5,380 bases of DNA from assembly GCA_944354085.1 (NCBI GenBank), contig CALVPW010000022.1, positions 1 to 5,380 on the forward strand. Direction: 5' to 3'. This document shows, in pieces, positions 1-4,932 of the stretch. The notes under the pieces were generated by a model. The model saw only the letters and a program-made list of their open reading frames with translations, was not told the DNA's origin and did not search any database. Source of the DNA: an uncultured Clostridia bacterium. GTDB taxonomy: Bacteria; Bacillota; Clostridia; Christensenellales; Borkfalkiaceae. Both the position numbers and the translations under genes were made by a program. Each line of letters opens with the position of its first letter. Positions within the stretch are counted from its first letter, which is position 1.

Positions 1-546
1 ATTTTCGCCGCCGCCCAGGGGGATCTCGATGCTGCCCAGCAGATAGCCCAGCACGATGACCACGGAGAAGGAGAAAACGCCCGCCGCGTCCAGCTTGAAC
101 GTCCTGCCCTCGACGGCGCGCACGTTCCCGCCCTCCGCCACGATCTCTTGCACGCATTCATTCAGCGAGATCTCGACGCCCGCGCCGCGGCACGCTTGTT
201 CGAGCGTCTTCGTCACGTCGCTCGCGTGGTCGGAGGCGGGAAATACGCGGTTCCCGCGCTCGACTTTGAGCGAAAGCCCGTGCGCTTCCAAAAATCCCAT
301 CGTCTGCGCGGGCGGGAAGGCGTAGGCGGCGCGCGTCAAAAATTTTCCGCCGCGGACGACGTGCGCCAAAAATTCTTCGGGCGGGCAGTCGTTGGTCACG
401 TTGCATCTGCCCTTTCCCGTAATATATATCTTTTTCCCGAGTTTTTCGTTCTTTTCGATAAGGCGTACGCATTTTCCGTCGCTTGCTGCGGCATATGCCG
501 CCATGAGCCCGGCAGCGCCTCCGCCGATCACCACAACGTCCGTCAT
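1..546 (-). CDS. NAD(P)/FAD-dependent oxidoreductase, HI0933/BaiN-like family, N-terminal part (C-terminus outside window)
   Basis: The 182 visible residues start with a dinucleotide-binding fold, VVVIGGGAAGLMAA at residues 4-17, with the GxGxxG glycines at 8-13. The family signature TGKGRCNVTN follows at 43-52. These identify a flavoprotein of the HI0933 (PF03486) type, whose cellular substrate is generally unknown; some relatives act on bile-acid or flavin-linked reductions. The start ATG overlaps the TGA stop of the DedA gene (ATGA), and a strong GGAGG site lies at 556-563, so translation is probably coupled. Residues 1 to about 155 follow the family. From residue 156 on (bases 1-81) the frame stays open, but the sequence turns hydrophobic (VVIVLGYLLGSIEIPL) where the family should continue with an ATGG-type FAD motif. 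This may be a chimera; see findings. The family call is secure, the substrate is unknown. Confidence 0.8.
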   Translation of the reverse strand, partial: MTDVVVIGGGAAGLMAAYAAASDGKCVRLIEKNEKLGKKIYITGKGRCNVTNDCPPEEFLAHVVRGGKFLTRAAYAFPPAQTMGFLEAHGLSLKVERGNRVFPASDHASDVTKTLEQACRGAGVEISLNECVQEIVAEGGNVRAVEGRTFKLDAAGVFSFSVVIVLGYLLGSIEIPLGGGEN

Positions 547-1568
547 TTGTTCTTCTCTCCTCCATCCTCTTCGCCCTTTTTGACGCCTTTTTGAACGATA
601 TTCCCGTCGGCATCGACGATCTCCACGGTGAATTCGTCCTTTTTCGTCTCCTTCTCCACCCGAGACGTGCGGCGAAAACGCTTTTCGAACCAGCCGAGGA
701 TGGCGTCCGATTTTTTATACAGCACCACGAACAACACGACGACGAGCACGATGAGGACGCCCCAGATGAGCAGCCCCCACCACGTGTCGAACGGGATGAG
801 CGTAATGGAATAACTCGTCGTAAAGATCGCCAAAATACGCGAAATGAGGATGACAATGACAAAATATAAAAGCGACATCGACGAGATGCCCGCCACAAAA
901 CAGAGCACATCGTCGGGGAAAACGGGCAGCAAAAACATCGCCGTGAGCAGCAATTTGTCCTTCCCCTTGATCTTTTTGAGCCACTTTTCCAGCGTTTCGT
1001 CGCCGACGAGCCAAGCAACGACGCGCACGCCCGCATATCGCCCGATGAGAAAGGCGACGACGGAGCCGATCAGGATCCCCGTGAGACTGTACAGGCTGCC
1101 GCGGAGCGGACCGAACAGCGCCGTTCCCGCCACCACCGTCACGGTGCTCGGGATGGGCAGCAGCACGACCTGCAAAAATTGGATGAGGATAAAGAGCGCC
1201 GTCATCCAGCCGCCCGCGCGTTCGAGATATTCTTTGAGTTTTTCCCCGTCGCGCATGACCTCGGCAAAACCCGTTTTCAGCAGCGCGTACGCGACGACTG
1301 CCACGAGGATGAGAAGGACGTACGCCACGAGACAGCACTTGTACAAGACTTGCTTCCGCAGCGCGAACGTGAGATAGTCGACGGTCAGAAGCGCGGCGTT
1401 GAGCACCGTCCCGCCCGCAAACACCAGCCAATAGAACGCATCCTGCCAACGATCGCGGAAATACGCCAGCGCCAACACGAAAAAGCACTCCAAGCAAGCC
1501 GCCAAAAGTGCCATACATACGATATGCGCGATCACGCTCTTGCGGGAGCGCCGTTTGCGTTCCGCCAT
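543..1568 (-). CDS. DedA/TVP38/TMEM64 family membrane protein (VTT domain)
   Basis: This 341-residue polytopic protein begins with a basic segment (ERKRRSRK) and has hydrophobic spans at roughly 11-37, 44-66, 74-97 and 120-140. The VTT (SNARE-associated) core covers about 120-280. It contains LLPIPSTVTVVAGTALFG at 136-153, GxxxG-type helices to about 180, and the re-entrant motif LLPVFPDD at 213-220 followed by CFVAG. Such proteins sit in the cytoplasmic membrane, and several relatives move or scramble phospholipids or undecaprenyl phosphate; the substrate here is not visible. A highly charged cytoplasmic tail (about 295-341, many K and E) closes the protein. I chose the ATG at 1568 because AGGGAG lies 8 nt upstream; the 28-residue extension to 1652 would run back into rnhA and is not membrane-like. 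The gene follows rnhA by 41 bp and overlaps the flavoprotein start by 4 bp. Confidence 0.88.
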   Translation of the reverse strand: MAERKRRSRKSVIAHIVCMALLAACLECFFVLALAYFRDRWQDAFYWLVFAGGTVLNAALLTVDYLTFALRKQVLYKCCLVAYVLLILVAVVAYALLKTGFAEVMRDGEKLKEYLERAGGWMTALFILIQFLQVVLLPIPSTVTVVAGTALFGPLRGSLYSLTGILIGSVVAFLIGRYAGVRVVAWLVGDETLEKWLKKIKGKDKLLLTAMFLLPVFPDDVLCFVAGISSMSLLYFVIVILISRILAIFTTSYSITLIPFDTWWGLLIWGVLIVLVVVLFVVLYKKSDAILGWFEKRFRRTSRVEKETKKDEFTVEIVDADGNIVQKGVKKGEEDGGEKNK

Positions 1569-1576
1569 CGGTATAT

Positions 1577-1582
1577 CTCCCT
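1577..1582 (-). promoter_or_regulatory. Shine-Dalgarno site deciding the DedA start
   Basis: AGGGAG on the minus strand lies 8 nt before the ATG at 1568. The proC start has the same hexamer at the same kind of spacing, which supports this start over the in-frame upstream one at 1652. Confidence 0.7.
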
Positions 1583-1609
1583 GTTTATTATATCCGCCCG
1601 CGCGAAAAA

Positions 1610-2047
1610 TTAGTCTTCCGCAGGGATGGCGCCGCGCGCAAGCGCGTCGCATCGGTTGTTGAGTTCGTTGTCGGCATGCCCTTTCACTTTATGAAAGGTC
1701 ACGCGGTGGATGTGCGTCAGTGCGAGGAGTTCCCGCCACAGATCTGCGTTCAGGACGGGTTTTTTGTCTGCTTTTTTCCAATCGGAACGCTCCCAGCCGT
1801 TCACCCAGCCTTCGCGGAAGGCGTTCACGGTGTACGCGGAATCGCTGTAGATCTCCACCTCGCACGGCTCTTTGAGCGCTTTCAGCCCTTCGATGACGGC
1901 GGTGATCTCCATGCGGTTGTTGGTCGTCTCCCGCGCGCCGCCGCTGAGTTCCTTTTTCGCCGTTCCGTACAAAAGCACGGCGCCCCAGCCGCCAGGTCCC
2001 GGATTTCCCGAACACGCGCCGTCGGTATACAGTGTGACTTTTTTCAT
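1610..2047 (-). CDS. rnhA: Ribonuclease HI
   Basis: This 145-residue protein has the usual size of bacterial RNase HI. The enzyme cuts the RNA strand of RNA/DNA hybrids (R-loops, primers) in the cytoplasm using two metal ions. The metal-binding residues are all visible: D9 in the opening YTDGACSGNPGPGGWG block, E47 in NNRMEIT, D69 in IYSDSAY and D134 in NNRCDALA. The catalytic histidine is H124 in VKGHADNE. The basic handle-like region WKKADKKPV at 90-98 is also present. The ATG overlaps the proC stop as ATGA, and AAGGAG at 2056-2061 lies 8 nt upstream, so translation is probably coupled to proC. I see no sign of decay. Confidence 0.96.
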   Translation of the reverse strand: MKKVTLYTDGACSGNPGPGGWGAVLLYGTAKKELSGGARETTNNRMEITAVIEGLKALKEPCEVEIYSDSAYTVNAFREGWVNGWERSDWKKADKKPVLNADLWRELLALTHIHRVTFHKVKGHADNELNNRCDALARGAIPAED

Positions 2048-2841
2048 TCGGAAAGCTCCTTAGAGCGCTTGACCGCGGCATCCACAGCCCGCGCGACGCT
2101 CTCTTCAAAACCGTCCTTTCGGAAACTTTCGAGCGCGGCGAGCGTCGTCCCGCCCTTGGATGAGACGGCTGCGATGAGCTCGTCGAGAGAATTTTCCGAC
2201 GTTTTCGCCATTTTCACGCCGCCTTCGACCGTCTGCAGTGCGAACGTCTTCGCCTGCTGCGGCGTCATCCCCTGCGCCTCCCCCGCACGGATAAGCGCGC
2301 GCAGGAAGAGATATACGTAAGCGGGACCGCTCCCCGAGATCCCCGTGACCGCGTCCAGAAGCTGTTCGCCCACCTCTTCCGCCGCGCCGACCGCACAAAA
2401 CAGCCCGCGCACGAAGCGCGACTCCTCGTCGGAGCAGTCAGCGGTATCCAGCCCCGCCATCCCCGCGCCGACGGCACACGGAAGGTTGGGCATCACACGC
2501 GCCACTTTTTTTGCGCCCGTCGCACGTTTGATATAGTCGATCGTTTTCCCTGCCATGATACTGATCAACACGGGGAGCTCCTTTCCGCAAAGCGTCTGCG
2601 CCACGGCGGGGAACGCCTGCGGCTTGACGGCGATAAGAAGATAGCGGCACGACGCCGCGGCTTCCGCATTGTCGGCGGTGACAGCCGTCCCGAGCGCGGA
2701 ACATTGCGCGCGGCGGGCTTCGTCGGGCTCGCTCACGACGATCTCGTCCGCCGCAAGATATTTGGTCGCGATCGCCCCGCGGACGATCGCCTGCGCCATC
2801 GTCCCACCGCCGATCACGCCGAGCACCTTACGTTTTTTCAT
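2044..2841 (-). CDS. proC: Pyrroline-5-carboxylate reductase
   Basis: This 265-residue enzyme matches the usual length for ProC, which reduces 1-pyrroline-5-carboxylate to L-proline with NAD(P)H, the last step of proline synthesis, in the cytoplasm. The N-terminal Rossmann motif is GVIGGGTMAQAI at 8-19. The family blocks AVKPQ (71-75), VARVMPNLPCAVGAGM (113-128), VTGISGSGPAYVYLF (165-179) and SSKGGTTLAALESF (227-240) follow in order; the last two form the substrate-binding, dimer-forming C-terminal domain. The start ATG has AGGGAG at 2849-2854, 7 nt upstream. It is the first gene of the operon with rnhA, the DedA gene and the flavoprotein. I found no convincing promoter in the 82 bp before it; the best candidate is the minus-strand promoter at 3276-3304. 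Confidence 0.96.
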   Translation of the reverse strand: MKKRKVLGVIGGGTMAQAIVRGAIATKYLAADEIVVSEPDEARRAQCSALGTAVTADNAEAAASCRYLLIAVKPQAFPAVAQTLCGKELPVLISIMAGKTIDYIKRATGAKKVARVMPNLPCAVGAGMAGLDTADCSDEESRFVRGLFCAVGAAEEVGEQLLDAVTGISGSGPAYVYLFLRALIRAGEAQGMTPQQAKTFALQTVEGGVKMAKTSENSLDELIAAVSSKGGTTLAALESFRKDGFEESVARAVDAAVKRSKELSE

Positions 2842-2881
2842 GAATTATCTCCCTTTTTCGAAAGTTACCGTCCCAAAATTC

Positions 2882-2910
2882 TTGACGAACGGCGGAAAAT
2901 CGTATATAAT
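2882..2910 (+). promoter_or_regulatory. Sigma-70-type promoter of the tRNA-Trp gene
   Basis: TTGACG at 2882-2887 and a perfect TATAAT at 2905-2910 are separated by exactly 17 bp. The predicted start near 2917 leaves a leader of only about 7 nt before the mature tRNA 5' end, as expected for a stable-RNA promoter. The -10 region lies between the tRNA and the divergent proC gene. Confidence 0.85.
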
Positions 2911-2923
2911 ACCATAAGTGCAC

Positions 2924-2998
2924 AGGGGAGTGGCTCAACGGTAGAGTAGCGGTCTCCAAAACCGTCGGTTGCGTGTTCGAATCGCGTCTCCCCTGCCA
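2924..2998 (+). tRNA. tRNA-Trp, anticodon CCA
   Basis: A full 75-nt cloverleaf can be folded by eye. The acceptor stem pairs AGGGGAG (2924-2930) with CTCCCCT (2988-2994). The D arm is GCTC/GAGT with loop AACGGTA. The anticodon stem GCGGT/ACCGT carries the loop CTCCAAA, giving anticodon CCA at 2956-2958. The variable loop is CGGTT, and the T arm GCGTG/CGCGT has the loop TTCGAAT. The discriminator is G2995, as in bacterial tRNA-Trp, and the terminal CCA is encoded at 2996-2998. It stands alone on the plus strand, opposite to all protein genes, and is followed directly by a terminator. Confidence 0.96.
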
Positions 2999-2999
2999 A

Positions 3000-3029
3000 A
3001 TCCGTCTGTATTACGCAGGCGGGTTTTTT
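3000..3029 (+). terminator. Rho-independent terminator of tRNA-Trp (copy 1)
   Basis: Two bases after the encoded CCA, ATCCGTCTG (3000-3008) pairs with CAGGCGGGT (3016-3024), including two G-T wobbles, around a 7-nt loop. Six T residues follow at 3024-3029. The position and orientation fit termination of the tRNA transcript. Confidence 0.85.
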
Positions 3030-3030
3030 C

Positions 3031-3060
3031 TTGCCCTCGAACACGTTGCCTTCGAACACG
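3031..3060 (+). repeat. Two tandem 15-bp units, TTGCCYTCGAACACG
   Basis: Units at 3031-3045 and 3046-3060 differ only at one pyrimidine. The same pair occurs in the second large repeat copy at 3169-3183 and 3184-3198, where the two units are identical. Each unit contains the reverse complement of the tRNA T-arm word CGTGTTCGAA, exactly or with one change. Confidence 0.85.
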
Positions 3061-3074
3061 CGGTTGCGTGTGAC

Positions 3075-3108
3075 GCGATCGGCGCGGCATCCCCCGCGCA
3101 GCGATCGC
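3075..3108. repeat. GC-rich imperfect palindrome / hairpin in the repeat tail
   Basis: GCGATCG (3075-3081) plus GCGCGG (3082-3087) pair with CCGCGC (3094-3099) and CGATCGC (3102-3108), with a 6-nt loop and a 2-nt bulge. No T-tract follows on either strand, so it is not an obvious terminator. In copy 2 the inner GCGCGG/CCGCGC stem remains, but the outer arm is disrupted because the sequence diverges after 3240. Confidence 0.6.
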
Positions 3109-3117
3109 TATTTCACG

Positions 3118-3135
3118 ATCGCGTCTCCCCTGCCA
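3118..3135 (+). pseudogene. tRNA-Trp 3' fragment (last 18 nt with CCA)
   Basis: These 18 bases are identical to 2981-2998: the end of the T loop, the 3' strand of the T stem, the 3' acceptor strand, the discriminator G and CCA. The bases just upstream do not resemble the rest of a tRNA, so no cloverleaf can form here. It is a duplicated tail, not a gene. Confidence 0.85.
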
Positions 3136-3136
3136 A

Positions 3137-3167
3137 ATCCGTCTGCATCTACGCAGGCGGGTTTTTT
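3137..3167 (+). terminator. Duplicated Rho-independent terminator (copy 2)
   Basis: ATCCGTCTG (3137-3145) pairs with CAGGCGGGT (3154-3162) and is followed by T residues at 3162-3167. The loop differs from copy 1, but its closing pair improves from T-G to C-G, so the fold is kept. It could act as a backup stop for tRNA-Trp read-through. Confidence 0.75.
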
Positions 3168-3168
3168 C

Positions 3169-3198
3169 TTGCCTTCGAACACGTTGCCTTCGAACACG
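3169..3198 (+). repeat. Two identical 15-bp units, TTGCCTTCGAACACG
   Basis: This is the copy 2 counterpart of 3031-3060, with both units now identical, as slippage or gene conversion would produce. The sequence is too short and too few in number for a CRISPR array. Confidence 0.85.
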
Positions 3199-3246
3199 CG
3201 GTTGCGTGTGACGCGATCGGCGCGGCATCCCCGCGCAGCGCTCGTT

Positions 3247-3274
3247 TTGACAAAGCGCGCGAATACCTTTTAAT
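3247..3274 (+). promoter_or_regulatory. Promoter-like sequence on the plus strand, facing the dinB 3' end
   Basis: A perfect TTGACA at 3247-3252 and TTTAAT at 3269-3274 are 16 bp apart. No plus-strand gene follows. A transcript from about 3281 would run antisense into the end of dinB. The match may be by chance in an AT-rich spacer. Confidence 0.35.
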
Positions 3275-3275
3275 C

Positions 3276-3304
3276 ATCATAGCAAGTTCGCGCCAAAAAG
3301 TCAA
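3276..3304 (-). promoter_or_regulatory. Sigma-70-type promoter on the minus strand, probably for the proC operon or an antisense leader
   Basis: On the minus strand TTGACT (3304-3299) and TATGAT (3281-3276) are separated by exactly 17 bp. The site sits just after the dinB terminator, where a new transcription unit would begin. The next minus-strand gene is proC at 2841, so the predicted start near 3269 implies a leader of about 430 nt that crosses both repeat copies and runs antisense to tRNA-Trp. The terminator hairpins have no T-tract in this direction, so read-through is plausible. Confidence 0.6.
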
Positions 3305-3323
3305 ATAAAAAGTCATTTTTACC

Positions 3324-3355
3324 AAAAAACAGCCTCCGACATAACGTACGGAGGC
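3324..3355 (-). terminator. Rho-independent terminator of dinB
   Basis: On the minus strand GCCTCCG (3355-3349) pairs with CGGAGGC (3338-3332) around a 10-nt loop. After TG, six T residues follow at 3329-3324. The hairpin starts one base past the dinB stop codon. Confidence 0.9.
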
Positions 3356-3356
3356 A

Positions 3357-4601
3357 TTATTCCTCGGTTTTGGCGGGACGGATGATGTGCTCTTCCTTCA
3401 CATCCATCGTGCTGAAATGCTCGTCCTGCATCACAGCGGCGCGCTGCAAAGCGCCGCTCCCGTATTTGTTGCGCAGTTTGATGACCGCAGCGTCCAGCCG
3501 CTCGGCTTTTTGCTCGGCGCGCTCCTCGGCAAACAGTGTGATCTGCTCTTGACCGCCCGAAAAATCGCTCACGCTCACCCCGAGCGCCCGCACAGGACGC
3601 CGCCACGGATACAGCGCGCGAAAAAGCGCGAACGCGCAGTCGGCGATCCCCTTTGCGCTCCGCGTGGGAACGGGCGGCTTCCCCTGTTTCCCGAAATGTT
3701 TGAGCTCGTTGTCGACGACGGTGATCTTGACGGTCGAAGCTCTTCCGAGGTCTTTTTCGGCAACGCGCGCAGCGACGCTCTCGGAGAGCATCAAAAGCAG
3801 CATCCGCACATCCTCTTCCGTTGTCAGATCGCGGTAACTCGTGAGACTGTTCCCGACGCTTTTGATCTCGCGGCGGCTGTCCTCGGCGGCAACGGGCGAA
3901 TCGTCGTCGCCGCAGGCGTATATCTGCAGGACCTTCCCCCACTTGCCGAGTTCCCGCGTGAGCGCGTCCTCATCGGCACGCGCCAGATCGCCGATGGTCG
4001 AGATCCCCATATAAGACAGCTTTTTCGCCGTCGCCTTACCGACATATAAAAGATCGGAAACGGGGAGCCGCCACGCGGTCTCGCGAAAATTTCGGCGGGT
4101 GATCTCGGTCACGGCGTCAGGCTTTTTCATGTCCGAGGCAAGTTTGGCAAAGATCTTGTTCCAGCTCACCCCCACGCTGACGGTCACGCCGATCTCGCGT
4201 TTGACTTCCTCGCGGATGCGGTCGGCGATCTCCCGCCCGCTGCCGAACAAAAAGCCGCTCTCCGTCACATCCAGCCAGCATTCGTCGATGCCGAACGGCT
4301 CGATACGGTCGGTATACCGCGCATAGATCTCGCGGACACGGCGGGAAACGGCGACGTATGCGGGAAAATCTGCGGGGACGCTCACGAGCTCGGGGCATTT
4401 TTTGCGCGCTTGCCAAAACACCTCGCCCGTTTTGACGCCCATGGCTTTGGCGGGCATGTTTTTGGCAAGGACGACGCCGTGCCTGTCTTCGAAACTGCCG
4501 CATACGGCAATAGGCTTATCTTTGAGTTCGGGACGGCGCAGACACTCGACCGAAGCGTAAAAATTATTCAGATCGCTGTGCAGGATACAGCGCTCTCTCA
4601 T
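3357..4601 (-). CDS. dinB: DNA polymerase IV (Y-family, DinB)
   Basis: This 414-residue protein has the layout of a Y-family translesion polymerase, which copies past damaged bases at low fidelity. The palm/finger start is ILHSDLNNFYASVE (6-19), with metal ligand D10 and the probable steric-gate Y15. The catalytic pair D106-E107 lies in GIDECWLD. The VSVGVSWNKIFAKLASDMKKP block (141-161) is followed by the thumb helix-hairpin-helix region LLYVGKATAKKLSYMGISTIGDL (184-206) and the little-finger domain (about 248-350). QITLF at 353-357 fits a sliding-clamp binding motif near the C-terminus. I chose the ATG at 4601 because GGAGG lies 9 nt upstream; an in-frame TTG at 4643 adds 14 residues with no support. 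The gene overlaps the upstream small gene by 38 bases. I see no LexA box nearby, so SOS control is not shown. Confidence 0.95.
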   Translation of the reverse strand: MRERCILHSDLNNFYASVECLRRPELKDKPIAVCGSFEDRHGVVLAKNMPAKAMGVKTGEVFWQARKKCPELVSVPADFPAYVAVSRRVREIYARYTDRIEPFGIDECWLDVTESGFLFGSGREIADRIREEVKREIGVTVSVGVSWNKIFAKLASDMKKPDAVTEITRRNFRETAWRLPVSDLLYVGKATAKKLSYMGISTIGDLARADEDALTRELGKWGKVLQIYACGDDDSPVAAEDSRREIKSVGNSLTSYRDLTTEEDVRMLLLMLSESVAARVAEKDLGRASTVKITVVDNELKHFGKQGKPPVPTRSAKGIADCAFALFRALYPWRRPVRALGVSVSDFSGGQEQITLFAEERAEQKAERLDAAVIKLRNKYGSGALQRAAVMQDEHFSTMDVKEEHIIRPAKTEE

Positions 4602-4848
4602 CGCATGGCACCTCCACGAACCAACGCATACGCTCAGACTCAAAATACAAGAAGCGTTCTTTCCCGCCGATCACGCAGGTAAAACGCAGCGGCAGCGGAG
4701 AAGGGACGCGCGCGGGCGCACGCTCCGCAAAACGAACGCGCTCCACCGCATACTTCCTTCCGTCGCGCCAGATAAGTTCGACGGGGCGCATCCCGCCCTC
4801 ACCCGAAAAACGCGCCAACACTTCCACGCATACTTTTTTATAACCCAT
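4564..4848 (-). CDS. Small dinB-linked protein, DUF6504-like
   Basis: This 94-residue soluble protein has a compact beta-rich pattern: KKVCVEVLARF (4-14), PVELIWRDGRKYAVERV (22-38), LRFTCVIGGKERFLYFE (54-70) and MRWFVEVP (74-81). The W-x-D-G-x-x-Y and final RWFV-type elements resemble DUF6504 proteins, which from memory are often encoded beside dinB; no biochemical role is known to me. The placement directly before dinB with a 38-base overlap supports a linked job, perhaps as a helper or regulator, but this is inference. I prefer the ATG at 4848 because the conserved pattern begins there. Its ribosome site is weak (AGG about 4 nt upstream), and the ATG at 4887 has no site and falls just past the galE terminator. 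Confidence 0.72.
   Translation of the reverse strand: MGYKKVCVEVLARFSGEGGMRPVELIWRDGRKYAVERVRFAERAPARVPSPLPLRFTCVIGGKERFLYFESERMRWFVEVPCDERALYPAQRSE
4611..4615 (-). promoter_or_regulatory. Shine-Dalgarno site deciding the dinB start, inside the upstream gene
   Basis: GGAGG lies 9 nt before the dinB ATG at 4601 and within the coding region of the DUF6504-like gene. Ribosomes translating the upstream gene pass over it, which suggests translational coupling. Confidence 0.75.
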
Positions 4849-4890
4849 ACGCCTAGTTTGGCTCGCGGCGGCGCTTCCAACGCGCATAGA

Positions 4891-4932
4891 AAAAGAAAAA
4901 ACACAATATTATGCGTGGCATAGTACTGTGTT
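4891..4932 (-). terminator. Rho-independent terminator of galE
   Basis: The minus strand from 4932 to 4900 is a 33-nt imperfect palindrome: AACACA and TGTGTT ends, TATGC and GCATA inner arms, CAC loop, with one mismatch and one G-U pair. It runs straight into six T residues, a C, then more T residues down to 4890. It lies 13 bases after the galE stop. Confidence 0.8.

Larger units (their letters stand above)
2981..3103 (+). repeat. Direct repeat, copy 1: tRNA-Trp 3' end, terminator and tail
   Basis: This is the first copy of a 123-bp direct repeat whose second copy is at 3118-3240, a 137-bp period. It begins inside the T loop and takes in the tRNA 3' end with CCA, the terminator hairpin and T-tract, two 15-bp tandem units, and a GC-rich tail. 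The copies differ by only two substitutions and two single-base length changes, located in the terminator loop (TATTAC versus CATCTAC), the first 15-bp unit and a C run. Confidence 0.95.
3118..3240 (+). repeat. Direct repeat, copy 2
   Basis: This is the second copy of the 123-bp repeat at 2981-3103. It carries the tRNA 3' fragment, a second terminator, the two 15-bp units and the tail, but no tRNA 5' portion. Beyond 3240 the sequence diverges from that after copy 1, though a faint resemblance over about 20 bases suggests the original unit ran a little further. Confidence 0.95.

Noticed and set aside
158..1036. Long arginine- and serine-rich frame on the minus strand across two genes
   Set aside because: Shadow of the DedA and flavoprotein genes; composition is low-complexity and has no family signal.
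1587..1592. TATAAT on the minus strand before the DedA gene
   Set aside because: No -35 partner at 16-18 bp, and a start from it would fall inside the Shine-Dalgarno site at 1577-1582.
1569..1652. 28-residue N-terminal extension of the DedA protein
   Set aside because: It runs into rnhA, has no ribosome site, and is unlike the family; the ATG at 1568 has a good site.
3037..3060. LexA-like GAAC/GTT words in CGAACACGTTGCC
   Set aside because: Spacing and symmetry do not match GAAC-N4-GTTC, and the site is explained by the 15-bp units.
2981..3135. attL/attR pair of a mobile island
   Set aside because: Only 137 bp separate the copies, no integrase or cargo is visible, and the homology extends about 105 bp past the tRNA, much longer than a usual att core. 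Kept only as one possible origin.
3031..3198. Possible CRISPR-like array from the 15-bp units
   Set aside because: Units are too short, adjoin without spacers, occur only in two pairs, and the pairs are part of the larger duplication. No cas genes are present.
2935..3308. Open frames on both strands with repeated peptide blocks (MPRRSRHTQPRV on minus, GGFFLAxEHVAFEHAV on plus)
   Set aside because: They arise from the DNA duplication and antisense of the tRNA. The 137-bp period is not a multiple of three, so frames do not stay in register over the whole unit, and there is no ribosome site.
4602..4643. TTG start adding 14 residues to DinB
   Set aside because: No ribosome site, would lengthen the overlap to 80 bases, and the family begins at MRERCILHSD.
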